A stretch of 64,000 nt of DNA from Marivita sp. (GTDB taxonomy: Bacteria > Pseudomonadota > Alphaproteobacteria > Rhodobacterales > Rhodobacteraceae). The notes under the pieces are model-generated. The model saw only the letters and a program-made list of their open reading frames with translations, had not been told where the DNA came from and made no database searches. Where the stretch lies: assembly GCF_022763305.1 (NCBI RefSeq), contig NZ_JALEGT010000019.1, forward strand, positions 52,791-116,790, given 5' to 3'. Shown piece by piece: positions 1 to 10,150 of the stretch. Within the stretch, counting starts at the first letter, position 1, and the number at the start of each line of letters is the position of its first letter. Position numbers and translations under genes: made by a program.

Positions 1-944
<944 letters not shown>

Positions 945-948
<4 letters not shown>

Positions 949-1898
949 TCCGCGGTCTGATCGCCATAGTCTTTGCGTCCGCCACAGCTGCTGTGGCGGA
1001 CGTTTCCTTTTTGGGGATGCCGCTTGATTGCGTTCTGGGCGAAACCTGCGTGATCGAGGATTACCCGGATGTGGATCCAACCGACGCCACTTCGGATTAC
1101 CGATGCGGTCTGAAAACCCGGGATGGGCACAGCGGCACGGATTTCGCCCTGCTCAGCTTTGAACAGATGGATGCGGGCGTTCGTGTGATTGCCGCAGCCG
1201 ATGGCCGGGTCGAGGCCATCCGCAACACGCGCCCCGATCAACCCTATGTTCCGGGGACCGACCTGAACGGGCAGGAATGCGGCAACGCGGTTCGCATCAA
1301 TCGCGGCAACGGCTATCAATCGGTCTACTGCCACATGAAGCTGGGGTCCGTGCGCGTCACGCCCGGCCAACGCGTGGTCAAAGGCCAGTTGTTGGGTGAG
1401 GTTGGGCTGAGCGGTCTGACGAATTACCCGCATCTGCACCTGACGATCACCCAGGGCGCTGACATCATTGACCCCTTCGCGCCGGGCAAAACCAATGCCT
1501 GCGCCGAGACCCGAAACACGTTATGGCTGGAGCCTCCTCGATATGTAGATGCCGGCCTTTTCACCGTTGGTGTCTCGAACGCGGTGCCGGATCTCGCACA
1601 GGTCCAATCGGGGGCAGCCCGCCGGACCACGCTGTCACCAATGGATGCGATGGTCCTTTATGCTCACGCATTTCACGGTGACGCCCACGATCGGATCGAC
1701 TTTACGATGATTGGGCCGGACGGTGAGGTCTTCACCCACTCGGCCTACCTGGAAGACGATCAGGCGCAACTCATGCGCGCCTATGGCAAACGCGCGCCGG
1801 ATGCTGGCTGGGTCAAGGGTGCCTATCGAGGTTATGTGCAGTTGGTGCGCGGCAGGACCATTCTTGCTGTCCGGCATGCCGACGTCATCGTTGAATAG
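945..1898 (+). CDS. Secreted M23-family (LytM-type) metallopeptidase
   Basis: This 317-residue exported protein is likely a peptidoglycan-acting zinc endopeptidase. I place the start at the GTG that shares the sequence GTGA with the clpA stop, because it gives a short signal peptide ending ...ATAAVA before DVSF. An earlier in-frame start would run deep inside clpA. The LytM motifs are visible: HSGTDF (the HxxxD zinc ligands), then a GNGYQSVYCHM segment and the HLH pair in NYPHLHLTI. About 130 residues after the peptidase domain resemble a β-rich accessory region of unknown role. Family membership is clear. The substrate, and whether it needs an activator, cannot be read from the sequence. Confidence 0.85.
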
Positions 1899-1901
1899 CG
1901 C

Positions 1902-4166
1902 CTATTGCTCGGTCAGCTTCAACTCGATCCGCCGGTTCTGCGCCCGCGCTTCTGGCGTGTCTGCTGTATTGACCGGCTGATACTCTCCGAACCCGTTGGC
2001 CGACAGACGGCGCGGCGGGATGCCCAGATCGTCGATCATGTACCGCACCACAGACAAGGCGCGCGCCTGTGACAATTCCCAGTTGTCCGCGAAAGGCCCC
2101 TGACCGGACAAGGGTACGTTGTCGGTATGTCCGTCCACGCGGATGATCCAGTTGATGCCCTCGGGAATATCCTGCGAAACATCCCGCAGGATCGCAGCAA
2201 CATTGGCAACTTGTGCCCGGCCTTCCGGCGACAGCGACGCCTGTGCGGAAGGGAACAGCACTTCGGATGAAAAGACAAAGCGGTCGCCTTCGATCCGGAC
2301 GCCGTCGCGGTTGCCCAGAACCTCGCGCAGTCGGCCAAAGAATTCAGACCGATATTGCTCCAGATCCTGATTTTCCCCCGCGAGGCGTTGTTTCTCTGCC
2401 TCAAGCCTCTGCCGCTCTTCCTCGAGCCGAATACGCTCTGCCTCTTCCAGTTGGCGCCGCCGCCGTTCTTCTGCGGCCACCCGCGCCAATGCTGTGTTGA
2501 GCTCGCTGCCAAGGCTCTCAAGCTGGATCTGCGCTTCCATGTCCCGCGCCTGGGCTTCGTCCAGAAGCGCCTGCAACGACGACAATTGCCGCCGCAGCGC
2601 GCCCACCTGTTGATTGAGCAATTCGGTCTGCCGTTGTGCCTCGGTTGCCCGCTGGGTTTCCGCGTTCAGACGGTCTCGCGCCTGCTCCAGCAGGAGTTGG
2701 CGTTGGTCCGCTTCGCTCAACCGGTCCTCGAGCGCGGTCTCGGCCGCAACCTGCGCGGCCAGCGCGGCCGCCAGCTGGTTGCGCGTTTCCTCAAGCGTTG
2801 CTTCGGCGGACGTCTGTTGCGCCAGAGCGGCGGCCAGCCGTTGTTCCAGCGTCTGTTCGCTTTCGGTGCGCGCAGCGGCTTGCGCCTGCGCCTCTGCCAA
2901 GGCCTGCCGAAGCGCCTCGATCGTCGCCTGCTGTTCAGCGGTTGTGTCTTCCGAACCACTCAGATCCGCAGCAAGTGCCGTATTCTCTGCGCGCAGCTGT
3001 TCCAGACGCGCTTCGAGCGCATTGGCTTCGGACACGCGGATCAAGGCCTGCGACAGCCGCGCCTCAAGCGAGGAAAGCGTTGTTCGATCGACCTGAGCGT
3101 CGGCGATCTCCTGTTCCAAAGCGGCAATCCGGGTCGCCTGGGCTGCCAGTTGCGCCCGCAGGCTGGCCTCGGTCTCGCTGCCTTGCGCGACAGCGGCATC
3201 CAATTGCGCCTGAAGCGTCGCAAGCTTCTCGTCGCTCTCGGCCAAAGCGGCATCCAGCCGTGCCTGCAAGCTCTCTGCTGTTTCACGGCCTTCCAGAAGC
3301 GCTGCCGCAAGGCGCGCATTGAGGTCCTCTTCGGCATCCCGCGCGGCTGCAAGCATGGTCAATGTCTCTTCGGCCCGCGCCCGCTGCTCCTCGAGCGCCA
3401 TGGTCATGGCCGTCAGTTCGGCATCCGCATCTTCCAACCGCGCGCGCAGAGCTTCGGCCGCAGCAGCCTCGGCCAGTTTGGCCGCTTCCTCGTCGCTCAG
3501 CGCATTTTCCAGATCCGCCACCTGAGCCGTCAAGGCACCGACCTGTTCGGTCGTCGCCGCATTCTCTGCCCTCAGATCCGCCACCAACGCCTCAAGCGCC
3601 TCGCGGCGGGCCGCTGCCAGCCGCGCCGCCTCGACCTGTTCGTCGATCTCGCTGCGGGCTGTGGCCAGGGCAAGGTTCAGGGCTTCCTGCTCTGACAAGA
3701 GCTGATCGCGGGTTTGCGTAAGATCGGCCACCTGATCCCGGGCCGAATCCCGTTCGGACAAAAGCCCCGCCACCTGTTCCTCGAACGACGCGATCCGGGC
3801 ATCCGCCGCATCAAGGGCCGCTGCCTGCCGGTCCCGTGTGGCGGACAGGGACGCGATGATCGCCTCCTGTTCCGTCAATCGCGCCTGCGTGTCGTCCAAT
3901 GTGGCGTTCAACGCGCCAAGCTGGTTGGTCAGCGACGTCGTCCGTTGCCGTTCCACGCCCAGGGCCCGGGCCAGCTCGGCAATTTCGGAGGACAGGGAGT
4001 TCAGCTCGTTTTCCTGCCCGGTGATGGTGTCGCGCAGAACCGCCTGCACCACCATGAAAATGGTCAGCACAAACATCAGCACGAGCAACAAGCCCGTCAT
4101 AGCGTCCACGAACCCAGGCCAGATCGAGGCCTGGAACCGGGCGCCGGTGCGACGGGACAAGGCCAT
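1902..4166 (-). CDS. MotB/OmpA-like protein with one TM segment and a very long coiled coil
   Basis: A 754-residue protein in three parts. Residues 1-15 are a basic cytoplasmic tail. A single membrane helix starts near residue 19 (GFVDAMTGLLLVLMF) and carries Asp21 where MotB and TolR-type channels hold their ion-binding Asp. Residues about 45-610 are a nearly unbroken Ala/Glu/Arg/Gln-rich coiled coil. Residues about 619-754 are an OmpA-C domain with RVDGHTDNVPL and a C-terminal NRRIELKL motif for peptidoglycan binding. The gene follows the MotA/ExbB-like gene after 3 nt, so both are likely co-translated as one ion-driven complex. The family is known in Rhodobacterales, but I know of no assigned function. 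It could serve envelope tethering or force transmission; true flagellar MotB is unlikely without flagellar genes nearby. Confidence 0.85.
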   Translation of the reverse strand: MALSRRTGARFQASIWPGFVDAMTGLLLVLMFVLTIFMVVQAVLRDTITGQENELNSLSSEIAELARALGVERQRTTSLTNQLGALNATLDDTQARLTEQEAIIASLSATRDRQAAALDAADARIASFEEQVAGLLSERDSARDQVADLTQTRDQLLSEQEALNLALATARSEIDEQVEAARLAAARREALEALVADLRAENAATTEQVGALTAQVADLENALSDEEAAKLAEAAAAEALRARLEDADAELTAMTMALEEQRARAEETLTMLAAARDAEEDLNARLAAALLEGRETAESLQARLDAALAESDEKLATLQAQLDAAVAQGSETEASLRAQLAAQATRIAALEQEIADAQVDRTTLSSLEARLSQALIRVSEANALEARLEQLRAENTALAADLSGSEDTTAEQQATIEALRQALAEAQAQAAARTESEQTLEQRLAAALAQQTSAEATLEETRNQLAAALAAQVAAETALEDRLSEADQRQLLLEQARDRLNAETQRATEAQRQTELLNQQVGALRRQLSSLQALLDEAQARDMEAQIQLESLGSELNTALARVAAEERRRRQLEEAERIRLEEERQRLEAEKQRLAGENQDLEQYRSEFFGRLREVLGNRDGVRIEGDRFVFSSEVLFPSAQASLSPEGRAQVANVAAILRDVSQDIPEGINWIIRVDGHTDNVPLSGQGPFADNWELSQARALSVVRYMIDDLGIPPRRLSANGFGEYQPVNTADTPEARAQNRRIELKLTEQ

Positions 4167-4169
4167 GGA

Positions 4170-5360
4170 TCAGCCCTCGCCTTTGTCGGCCTTGCGCCCA
4201 GACGTCCGCGCCATGCGGTCCAGTGCACGGGCAATGGCGTTCAGATCGGTGCGAAGCTCTGCCATGGTTTCCTGACGCCCGGCAGCCACTTCTTCGAGGA
4301 TGCGCAACATCTGCACGTCGATCGACCGCAACCGCATCCGGCTTTCCGCATCAAGCCCCTCGTTGTCCGACTTGTGCGACAGAACATCGATCAAGCGTTC
4401 CTGCGTATCGGCAATCCGGGCGAAGGCCGTCGCGCTGGGGGCTGTCGCCTCCATCCGTTCGGTCATGCGTTCGATCGTGTCGCTCAGCTGACCCAGCCGG
4501 TATTCGACTTCGGAGCGGCCTTCCTCGGACCGGGCGAACAAGAGCTGCATCGCCTCCATCTGCTCCACCATCTGGTCGAGGATGACCCCCGCTGTACCCA
4601 TGTCGCCTGCTCCGTCACCATCGCCGCTGGAAAAGCCCAGCTTGGTGATCGAGCTCAGCCACTCCTCAAGCTCGCGGTAAAACCGGTTCTGGCCATGCCC
4701 GGCAAAAAGTTCGAGCAGACCAACCACAAGAGAGCCCGCAAGACCCAGCAATGACGACGCGAACGCGACGCCCATACCCGACAATTGGCTGTCGAGCCCA
4801 TTCATGAGGCGGGCAAATACCTCGACCCCGCTCTCGCCATCCTCCGGAGCCAGTCCGCGAATGGTATCCACCAGCGCCGGCACCGTGGTCGCAAGACCAT
4901 AGAACGTGCCCAACAGGCCCAGAAAGATCAGCAGGTTGACGATATAGCGCGTGATCTCGCGCGCTTCGTCGATGCGGGTGGCCACGGAATCGAGGATCGA
5001 CCGGGTCGACGTCGTGTTGATCTGCATGCGCTTTCCGCGCGAACGCAGCAAAGTCGCCAAGGGCGCCAGCAGCAGGGGCGCCTTGCCCTGGAATCCCCGT
5101 TCACGCTCTCGGGCAAATTGCTCCAGCCAGCGTACCGACTGGATCAATTGCCAGACCTGCCAGAAACAGGCCAGCACCCCGATCACGAAAACAAAGGCAA
5201 TGAACCCGTTCAGATAGGGATTGGATTCGAACACGGGCAAGACCCGTGGCAAGGCGAGGAAACCGCCAAACCCCGTGAGCCCCAACACAAGGAGCATCAT
5301 GAGCACCTGTCGGACAGGCTGGGAAAACTGCGGCTCGGCCTCGATGTCCGGCTGATCCAT
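4170..5360 (-). CDS. MotA/TolQ/ExbB-family proton channel subunit
   Basis: A 396-residue inner-membrane protein. Hydrophobic segments lie near residues 19-37, 50-70, 138-163 (IVNLLIFLGLLGTFYGLATTV) and 195-217 (GVAFASSLLGLAGSLVVGLLELF). The last two resemble the conserved TM3/TM4 pair of MotA/TolQ/ExbB proteins. Loop 2-3 carries a large cytoplasmic segment, and the C-terminal 170 residues are cytoplasmic and helical. By family analogy it should form a pentamer around two copies of the MotB-like partner encoded immediately downstream. The start ATG is the first in frame after the divergent intergenic stretch. The ion used and the driven process are not deducible; no tolA, tonB or flagellar genes are nearby. 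Confidence 0.85.
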   Translation of the reverse strand: MDQPDIEAEPQFSQPVRQVLMMLLVLGLTGFGGFLALPRVLPVFESNPYLNGFIAFVFVIGVLACFWQVWQLIQSVRWLEQFARERERGFQGKAPLLLAPLATLLRSRGKRMQINTTSTRSILDSVATRIDEAREITRYIVNLLIFLGLLGTFYGLATTVPALVDTIRGLAPEDGESGVEVFARLMNGLDSQLSGMGVAFASSLLGLAGSLVVGLLELFAGHGQNRFYRELEEWLSSITKLGFSSGDGDGAGDMGTAGVILDQMVEQMEAMQLLFARSEEGRSEVEYRLGQLSDTIERMTERMEATAPSATAFARIADTQERLIDVLSHKSDNEGLDAESRMRLRSIDVQMLRILEEVAAGRQETMAELRTDLNAIARALDRMARTSGRKADKGEG

Positions 5361-5432
5361 TCGGACAGTTCCTGACGATTTTCTTGTTCTGCGGGGCCAA
5401 CTCTAGGCGGTTCGCCGCCAATCGCCAAGCTG

Positions 5433-5963
5433 TTAAGCGATCAACTCCCGCACCCGAGCACACAGCCAGTCGAGTTCTGCATCCGGAATGCCCAGTTCAG
5501 CCAGATGAGAGGCCGTGTTGAACAGGTATTCGCTGTTCGGCCCCCGCCCGCCGACCGCCCGCGCGATGATCTGCGCCTGCTCTTCAAGGGCCAGTGCACC
5601 GCAATACTGGACGTGATCCGGGTCGATTACATAGGTCACGGCCAAAACCTCGCGACCGTCTGCGCAGGTCAGCGGCAGGATTTTCTCGAGATACGCCGAA
5701 GACACCAGCTCGCGTTCCCGCAGATAGGCCATCGTGGCGTCGTACTCGGCCTCGTGCATCTTCATCGCCAGACCTTCGCACGCGCTTGCAGGATGCGCGT
5801 CAAGCGCCAGCACCAGTCCCGGGTCCTCTTCGGTTCCGCGATGGTGGATCGATCGCATGCAAAAGCTGCGTGCATACCCGTTTAGTCGGGCATGCACCGT
5901 TTCGACCGGTGTGAAACCCGGATTCCACAAAAGCGATCCGTAGCCGAAAACCCAAAGCGTCAT
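5433..5963 (-). CDS. ChaC-like gamma-glutamylcyclotransferase
   Basis: A 176-residue cytoplasmic protein beginning MTLWVFGYGSLLWNPGF. This contains the YGSL substrate-binding loop typical of the gamma-glutamylcyclotransferase fold. ChaC-type enzymes cleave glutathione into 5-oxoproline and Cys-Gly. The conserved internal GLVLALD and glutamate-bearing segment KMHEAEYD fit the ChaC subgroup, whose catalytic Glu lies mid-protein. The C-terminus includes NSEYLFNTASHLAELGI, which recurs in this family. It is alone on the minus strand, separated from the channel-protein gene by about 70 nt. Assignment to the family is solid; glutathione as the true substrate is inferred from family knowledge. Confidence 0.87.
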   Translation of the reverse strand: MTLWVFGYGSLLWNPGFTPVETVHARLNGYARSFCMRSIHHRGTEEDPGLVLALDAHPASACEGLAMKMHEAEYDATMAYLRERELVSSAYLEKILPLTCADGREVLAVTYVIDPDHVQYCGALALEEQAQIIARAVGGRGPNSEYLFNTASHLAELGIPDAELDWLCARVRELIA

Positions 5964-6022
5964 GATGCTGGTCCTGCCTTTCCGGGCGCGGTAAACACCA
6001 AACGCGGCACGGGGAAAAGGGG

Positions 6023-6994
6023 GTGCGGGTGAAACGTCTACTTGGCGCGATCATTGTGGCCACGTTGGCCTATAGTGGCTGGTGGGTCTATGCTTCGAAT
6101 GCCCTGCGCACCGATGTGGCCGACTGGTTCGAGCAACAGCAGGCAGCGGGCCTTGAGGCGCGCTATGCCGATCTCACGGTGCGCGGCTTTCCCAACCGGA
6201 CCGACCTAACACTTACCGCACCGGTGCTGCGCGCGCCCGAAAACGGGTTCGGATGGCAGGCGCCGTTCCTGCAAGTCTTTGGCCTGACGTATAAACAGGG
6301 CCATGTCATCGTCGCCTGGCCAGACAGCCAGACCGTCACAACGCCGCAAGGCGAAATTGCGCTTTCATCGGATGGACTGCGCGCGAGCGTCATTCACGAC
6401 GACGGAACGCTCATCCGCACCAACCTCGAAGCCACCGTCCTCAATCTCGAAGGTCCGGATCAGAGTCTCGCGTTGGCAGACGTGAACGCGGCGGTGCACC
6501 GGATCGAGCCGAGCCCCGACACGTATCGCGTGGCGCTGTCGTTGGGCAGCATCGCCACCCGCACCCCGGGGATCGGCCCCGACTCCATGGCCAGCCTGCG
6601 CGCCGAGATGGATCTTGCGCTCGACCGCGCTCTGACCTTTGACCTTTTCGAAAGCAGCACGCCGCAACCCACACGGATCACCCTCCATCGCTCTGAACTC
6701 AGCTATGGCGGCGTGACGTTCAAACTGACGGGCGACGCCGAACTCGATGCGCAGGGGCGCGCCAGCGGCGAAGTCCACGTCAGCGCCGAGAATTGGCGCG
6801 ATGCGATTGCCGCCGCTCAGGCGTCTGGCGACCTGCCGCCGGGTCTTGGCGATGGGTTGATCGACCTTCTCGGGATGCTCGCCACGTTTGGTGGTTCACG
6901 CGATGCGTTGGATGTGACCCTCGGGCTCGACAAAGGCGGGGTGCTTCTCGGACCGTTGCCCATCGGGGCGGTGCCACCTCTGGTATGGCGCTGA
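6023..6994 (+). CDS. DUF2125-family envelope protein
   Basis: A 323-residue protein with an N-terminal hydrophobic segment (LLGAIIVATLAYSGWWVY), an uncleaved anchor or signal peptide, then a β-rich region. The pattern GLEARYADLTVRGFPNRTDLTL matches what I know of DUF2125, a family common in alphaproteobacteria and of unknown function, presumably periplasmic. Two GTG codons compete as start (6023 and 6029); I use the first, and the protein is the same but for two residues. The stop comes 54 nt before the M20 gene, with no obvious terminator between, so co-transcription is possible. Nothing in the sequence tells its biochemical role. Confidence 0.75.
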   Translation: MRVKRLLGAIIVATLAYSGWWVYASNALRTDVADWFEQQQAAGLEARYADLTVRGFPNRTDLTLTAPVLRAPENGFGWQAPFLQVFGLTYKQGHVIVAWPDSQTVTTPQGEIALSSDGLRASVIHDDGTLIRTNLEATVLNLEGPDQSLALADVNAAVHRIEPSPDTYRVALSLGSIATRTPGIGPDSMASLRAEMDLALDRALTFDLFESSTPQPTRITLHRSELSYGGVTFKLTGDAELDAQGRASGEVHVSAENWRDAIAAAQASGDLPPGLGDGLIDLLGMLATFGGSRDALDVTLGLDKGGVLLGPLPIGAVPPLVWR

Positions 6995-7048
6995 GCCTTG
7001 CCAAGGCCACGTCACCCCGCGACACTGGCGCGAACAGCGAGGTGACAG

Positions 7049-8323
7049 ATGACAGACGGGCTTTTCCAAAGGATTGATGATCGGCGCGATGATCTGATTG
7101 CGCTGACGCAAGAGCTGATCCGCATTCCCACGCTGAACCCGCCCGGCGAAAACTATGCGGCCATTTGCGATCTCCTGGATGTCCGCCTGTCCCGCGCCGG
7201 GTTTGAAACCACCTGGGTTCGGGCTGAAGGCGCCCCCGGCGATAGCGACCGGTATCCCCGGTGGAACCTGATCGCGCGCCACAACGGCATCCGACCGGGC
7301 GACTGCGTGCACTTCAATTCCCATACCGACGTGGTTGAGGTCGGCCACGGATGGACCCGCGACCCCTTTGGCGGTGATGTCGGGGAGGACCGGATCTACG
7401 GCCGAGGTGCCTGTGACATGAAGGGGGGGCTGGCGGCCTCGATCATTGCAGCAGAGGCCTTTATCGCCGAACATCCTGATTACGCGGGTGCCATCGAGAT
7501 CAGCGGGACGGCCGACGAGGAATCCGGCGGGTATGGCGGTGTCGCTTACCTGGCCGAGCAGGGCTGGTTCGACCCCAAACGCGTGCAGCATGTCATCATT
7601 CCCGAACCCCTGAACAAGGATCGCATCTGCCTTGGCCATCGGGGCGGCTGGTGGGCCGAGATCGAAACCAAGGGTGAGATTGCCCATGGCTCGATGCCCT
7701 TCCTCGGAGATTGCGCAGTGCGCCACATGGGTGCTGTGTTGCAAGCATTCGAAGAGACGCTCTATCCGGCGATGGCCGCGCGTTGGACCGATATGCCCGT
7801 TGTTCCCGAAGGCGCGCGCCAGTCCACCATGAACATCAACTCGATCCATGGCGGCCAGCCCGAACAGGCCAGCGACTATACCGGCTTGCCCGCCCATTGC
7901 GTGCCCGACAGCTGCCGTATCGTGATCGACCGCCGCTTTCTGATGGAAGAACCCATTGATGCGGTCCGGCAGGAGGTGATCGACCTGCTTGATGACCTGA
8001 AGGCACGGCGCGCGAATTTCGACTACGAGATTCGCGAGATCAACCGGGTCATCCCGTCGATGACGGACAAGGCCGCGCCCATCGTCACCACCGTTCATGA
8101 CGCGATCCGATCGGTTCTGGGCCAGGACCCGACCTATGTCGCCTCGCCCGGCAGTTACGATCAGAAACACATCGACCGGATCGGTAAGTTGAAGAACTGT
8201 ATCGCCTATGGCCCGGGCGTTCTGGAACTGGCACATAAACCGGACGAATGGGTCGGAATCACCGACATGCTGGACAGCGCCAAGGTCATGGGACGCGCAC
8301 TTGAAACCCTGCTGATCCCCTGA
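7049..8323 (+). CDS. M20-family amidohydrolase (ArgE/DapE-like)
   Basis: A 424-residue dinuclear-metal hydrolase of the peptidase M20 / ArgE-DapE superfamily. The metal ligands are visible: His in HFNSHTDVVEVG, Asp in GRGACDMKGG, and the catalytic Glu pair in TADEESGGYGG. Later ligands are likely the Glu in HVIIPEPLNKD and the late His in DQKHIDRIG. A dimerisation-domain segment, SIHGGQPEQ, lies in the middle. The true substrate is open: it may be an N-acyl amino acid or a carbamoyl or formyl amide, and it is probably not DapE itself, because dapA and dapB lie in separate units. The next gene is an oligopeptide-type solute-binding protein, which suggests uptake and hydrolysis of an amide compound. 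Confidence 0.85.
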   Translation: MTDGLFQRIDDRRDDLIALTQELIRIPTLNPPGENYAAICDLLDVRLSRAGFETTWVRAEGAPGDSDRYPRWNLIARHNGIRPGDCVHFNSHTDVVEVGHGWTRDPFGGDVGEDRIYGRGACDMKGGLAASIIAAEAFIAEHPDYAGAIEISGTADEESGGYGGVAYLAEQGWFDPKRVQHVIIPEPLNKDRICLGHRGGWWAEIETKGEIAHGSMPFLGDCAVRHMGAVLQAFEETLYPAMAARWTDMPVVPEGARQSTMNINSIHGGQPEQASDYTGLPAHCVPDSCRIVIDRRFLMEEPIDAVRQEVIDLLDDLKARRANFDYEIREINRVIPSMTDKAAPIVTTVHDAIRSVLGQDPTYVASPGSYDQKHIDRIGKLKNCIAYGPGVLELAHKPDEWVGITDMLDSAKVMGRALETLLIP

Positions 8324-8462
8324 GTGCCACGGCCCGTCCAAGGCAGATGCGCTGTTCTCTGATGGCTGGGCTGCCGAGGCCAATTTCCGGGCAGCGCCAC
8401 AGCATGTGCTTGATTGCAGGACGGTTTGCCGTGAAACTGCGCGCAATCACAGGAGGGACACC

Positions 8463-9938
8463 ATGATCAACCACTTCCTTCGGGGCGCCGCTGCCGCCGC
8501 GCTGCTGTCATTCCCTGCGATGGCGCAGCAAACCGACCTCACCATCGCACTTCAGCTCGAACCACCTCATCTCGATCCCACCAGCGCTGCCGCCGGGGCC
8601 ATCGATTCGGTTCTCTATTCCAATGTGTTCGAAGGGCTGACCCGCTTCATGTCCGATGGGTCGGTCGTGGCCGGCCTTGCCGAAAGCTGGGAGATCAGCG
8701 CCGATGGGACGACATACACATTCAAACTTCGCGACGGCGTGACCTTCCACGACGGCACCACGATGGATGCCGAGGACGTGAAGTTCACACTTGACCGCGC
8801 CCGCGCCGAAGACAGCGCAAATGCGCAGAAGGCGCTCTTTGCCGGTATTTCCGAAGTCACCGTGATCGACCCCGCGACAGTCGAAGTCACCCTGTCGGCC
8901 CCGGACGGCAATTTCCTGTTCAACATGGCCTGGGGGGATGCCGTGATCGTTGCCCCCGAAAGCATCGACGGCATCAAGCAGACCCCTATCGGCACCGGCC
9001 CCTTCAAGTTCGACACCTGGGTGCAGGGCGACCGGATCGAGATCAGCCGATATCCCGACTACTGGGGCAACACCCCGGCACTCGAGGCGGCGACCTTCAA
9101 GTTCATCTCGGACCCGACCGCCGCCTTTGCCGCGATGATGGCCCAGGACATCGACGCCTTCGCCGGCTTCCCGGCACCGGAGAACCTGCCACAATTCGAA
9201 GCCGATCCGCGCTTCCAGGTCCTTGTCGGCTCGACCGAAGGCGAAACGATCCTTGCGATGAACAACAAGTTGCCGCCGCTTGACGATGTTCGCGTCCGTG
9301 AGGCGATTTCCCATGCCATCGACCGGCAAGCCATCATCGACGGGGCGATGTTCGGCCTTGGCACACCGATCGGAACGCATTTCGCGCCGCACAATCCCGA
9401 TTATGTCGATCTGACCGGGACGTCGGCTCACGACCCCGAGCGCGCCAAGGCGCTCCTTGCCGAGGCAGGGCTTGCTGACGGTTTCACCACCACACTCAAG
9501 CTGCCGCCGCCGTCCTATGCCCGGCGCGGCGGCGAGATCATCGCAGCGCAGCTGAGCGCAGTGGGAATCGAGACCGAGATCACCAATCTCGAATGGGCGC
9601 AATGGCTCGAGGAAGTGTTCCGCGGCAAGGATTTCGGCCTCACCATCGTCAGCCATACCGAACCGTTCGATATCGGTATCTATGCGCGCCCGGATTATTA
9701 CTTCCAGTATGACAACCCGGCGTTTCAGGAACTGATGACAACTTTGGGCGCGACCAGCGATCCGGCGAAAAGATCGGAGCTGCTCGCGCAGGCCCAGACC
9801 ATGATCGCGGACGACTACGTCAACGGGTATCTGTTCCAGCTGGCATTCCCGACGGTTGCAGATGCCCGGATCAAGGGTCTTTGGCAGAACGCGCCCACTC
9901 AGGCAACCGACCTCACCGGTGTGAGCTGGACGGAGTAA
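8463..9938 (+). CDS. ABC transporter solute-binding protein, SBP_bac_5 (peptide/nickel) family
   Basis: A 491-residue periplasmic binding protein. The start ATG is preceded by AGGAGG, seven bases upstream, and gives a signal peptide ending SFPAMA before QQTD. The family signature region is present: VFEGLTRF, then AESWEISADGTTYTFKLRDG and VTFHDGTTMDAEDVKFTLDR. Members bind peptides, opines, glycosides or nickel and deliver them to Dpp/Opp-type permeases. No permease or ATPase gene follows; instead a MocR regulator starts 203 nt downstream. It is therefore an orphan binding protein, or its permeases are encoded elsewhere. The ligand is unknown; the preceding M20 hydrolase hints at an amide or peptide. 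Confidence 0.9.
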   Translation: MINHFLRGAAAAALLSFPAMAQQTDLTIALQLEPPHLDPTSAAAGAIDSVLYSNVFEGLTRFMSDGSVVAGLAESWEISADGTTYTFKLRDGVTFHDGTTMDAEDVKFTLDRARAEDSANAQKALFAGISEVTVIDPATVEVTLSAPDGNFLFNMAWGDAVIVAPESIDGIKQTPIGTGPFKFDTWVQGDRIEISRYPDYWGNTPALEAATFKFISDPTAAFAAMMAQDIDAFAGFPAPENLPQFEADPRFQVLVGSTEGETILAMNNKLPPLDDVRVREAISHAIDRQAIIDGAMFGLGTPIGTHFAPHNPDYVDLTGTSAHDPERAKALLAEAGLADGFTTTLKLPPPSYARRGGEIIAAQLSAVGIETEITNLEWAQWLEEVFRGKDFGLTIVSHTEPFDIGIYARPDYYFQYDNPAFQELMTTLGATSDPAKRSELLAQAQTMIADDYVNGYLFQLAFPTVADARIKGLWQNAPTQATDLTGVSWTE

Positions 9939-10016
9939 TCCTCAACACCATGCGGCAGGGCAGGCAGCGTGCCGTCGCCACCCTGCCGCATTAACGCGAT
10001 TGAAACGGACGGTTGC

Positions 10017-10040
10017 CAGAATCTTCGTACGAAGATTCTG
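10017..10040. repeat. 24-bp perfect palindrome
   Basis: CAGAATCTTCGT is followed at once by its exact reverse complement, giving a 24-bp palindrome without a spacer. It lies between the solute-binding protein stop and the MocR gene, 102 bp before the MocR start. There is no T-run after it, so it is not a standard intrinsic terminator, though it could form a cruciform or a transcript hairpin. It may be a dispersed intergenic palindrome or a dimeric-protein operator; I cannot count other copies outside this window. Confidence 0.7.
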
Positions 10041-10104
10041 GGCGCGCCCCATAAAATTCTTGGGCAAGGTGCGGTTCGTGGCCGACGCGCTCATGGTAAG
10101 ACCA

Positions 10105-10150
10105 GATTGCCAACAGGATAAGTCCAATCTAGACTTCCGGAATGGCAATC
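10105..10150 (+). promoter_or_regulatory. Nested inverted repeats overlapping the MocR start
   Basis: GATTGCCA (10105-10112) is the exact reverse complement of TGGCAATC (10143-10150), and the right arm contains part of the ATG start. Inside lies AAGTC (10120-10124) with its complement GACTT (10132-10136). Both repeats share almost the same centre, near 10128. As DNA they look like an operator for the adjacent MocR regulator. As RNA they could fold over the start codon. Either reading fits autoregulation; neither is shown. Confidence 0.5.

Noticed and set aside
2355..3695. Long plus-strand frame opposite the coiled-coil gene
   Set aside because: It is the complement of a repetitive high-GC coding stretch. 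Its protein is Arg/Leu/Gln-rich and resembles no family, and the minus-strand frame has clear TM, coil and OmpA domains.
1902..5360. Zorya anti-phage system
   Set aside because: ZorA/ZorB are MotA/MotB-like, but in Zorya the long coil is on ZorA and the effector genes zorC/zorD or zorE lie beside it. Here the coil is on the MotB-like protein and there is no effector gene.
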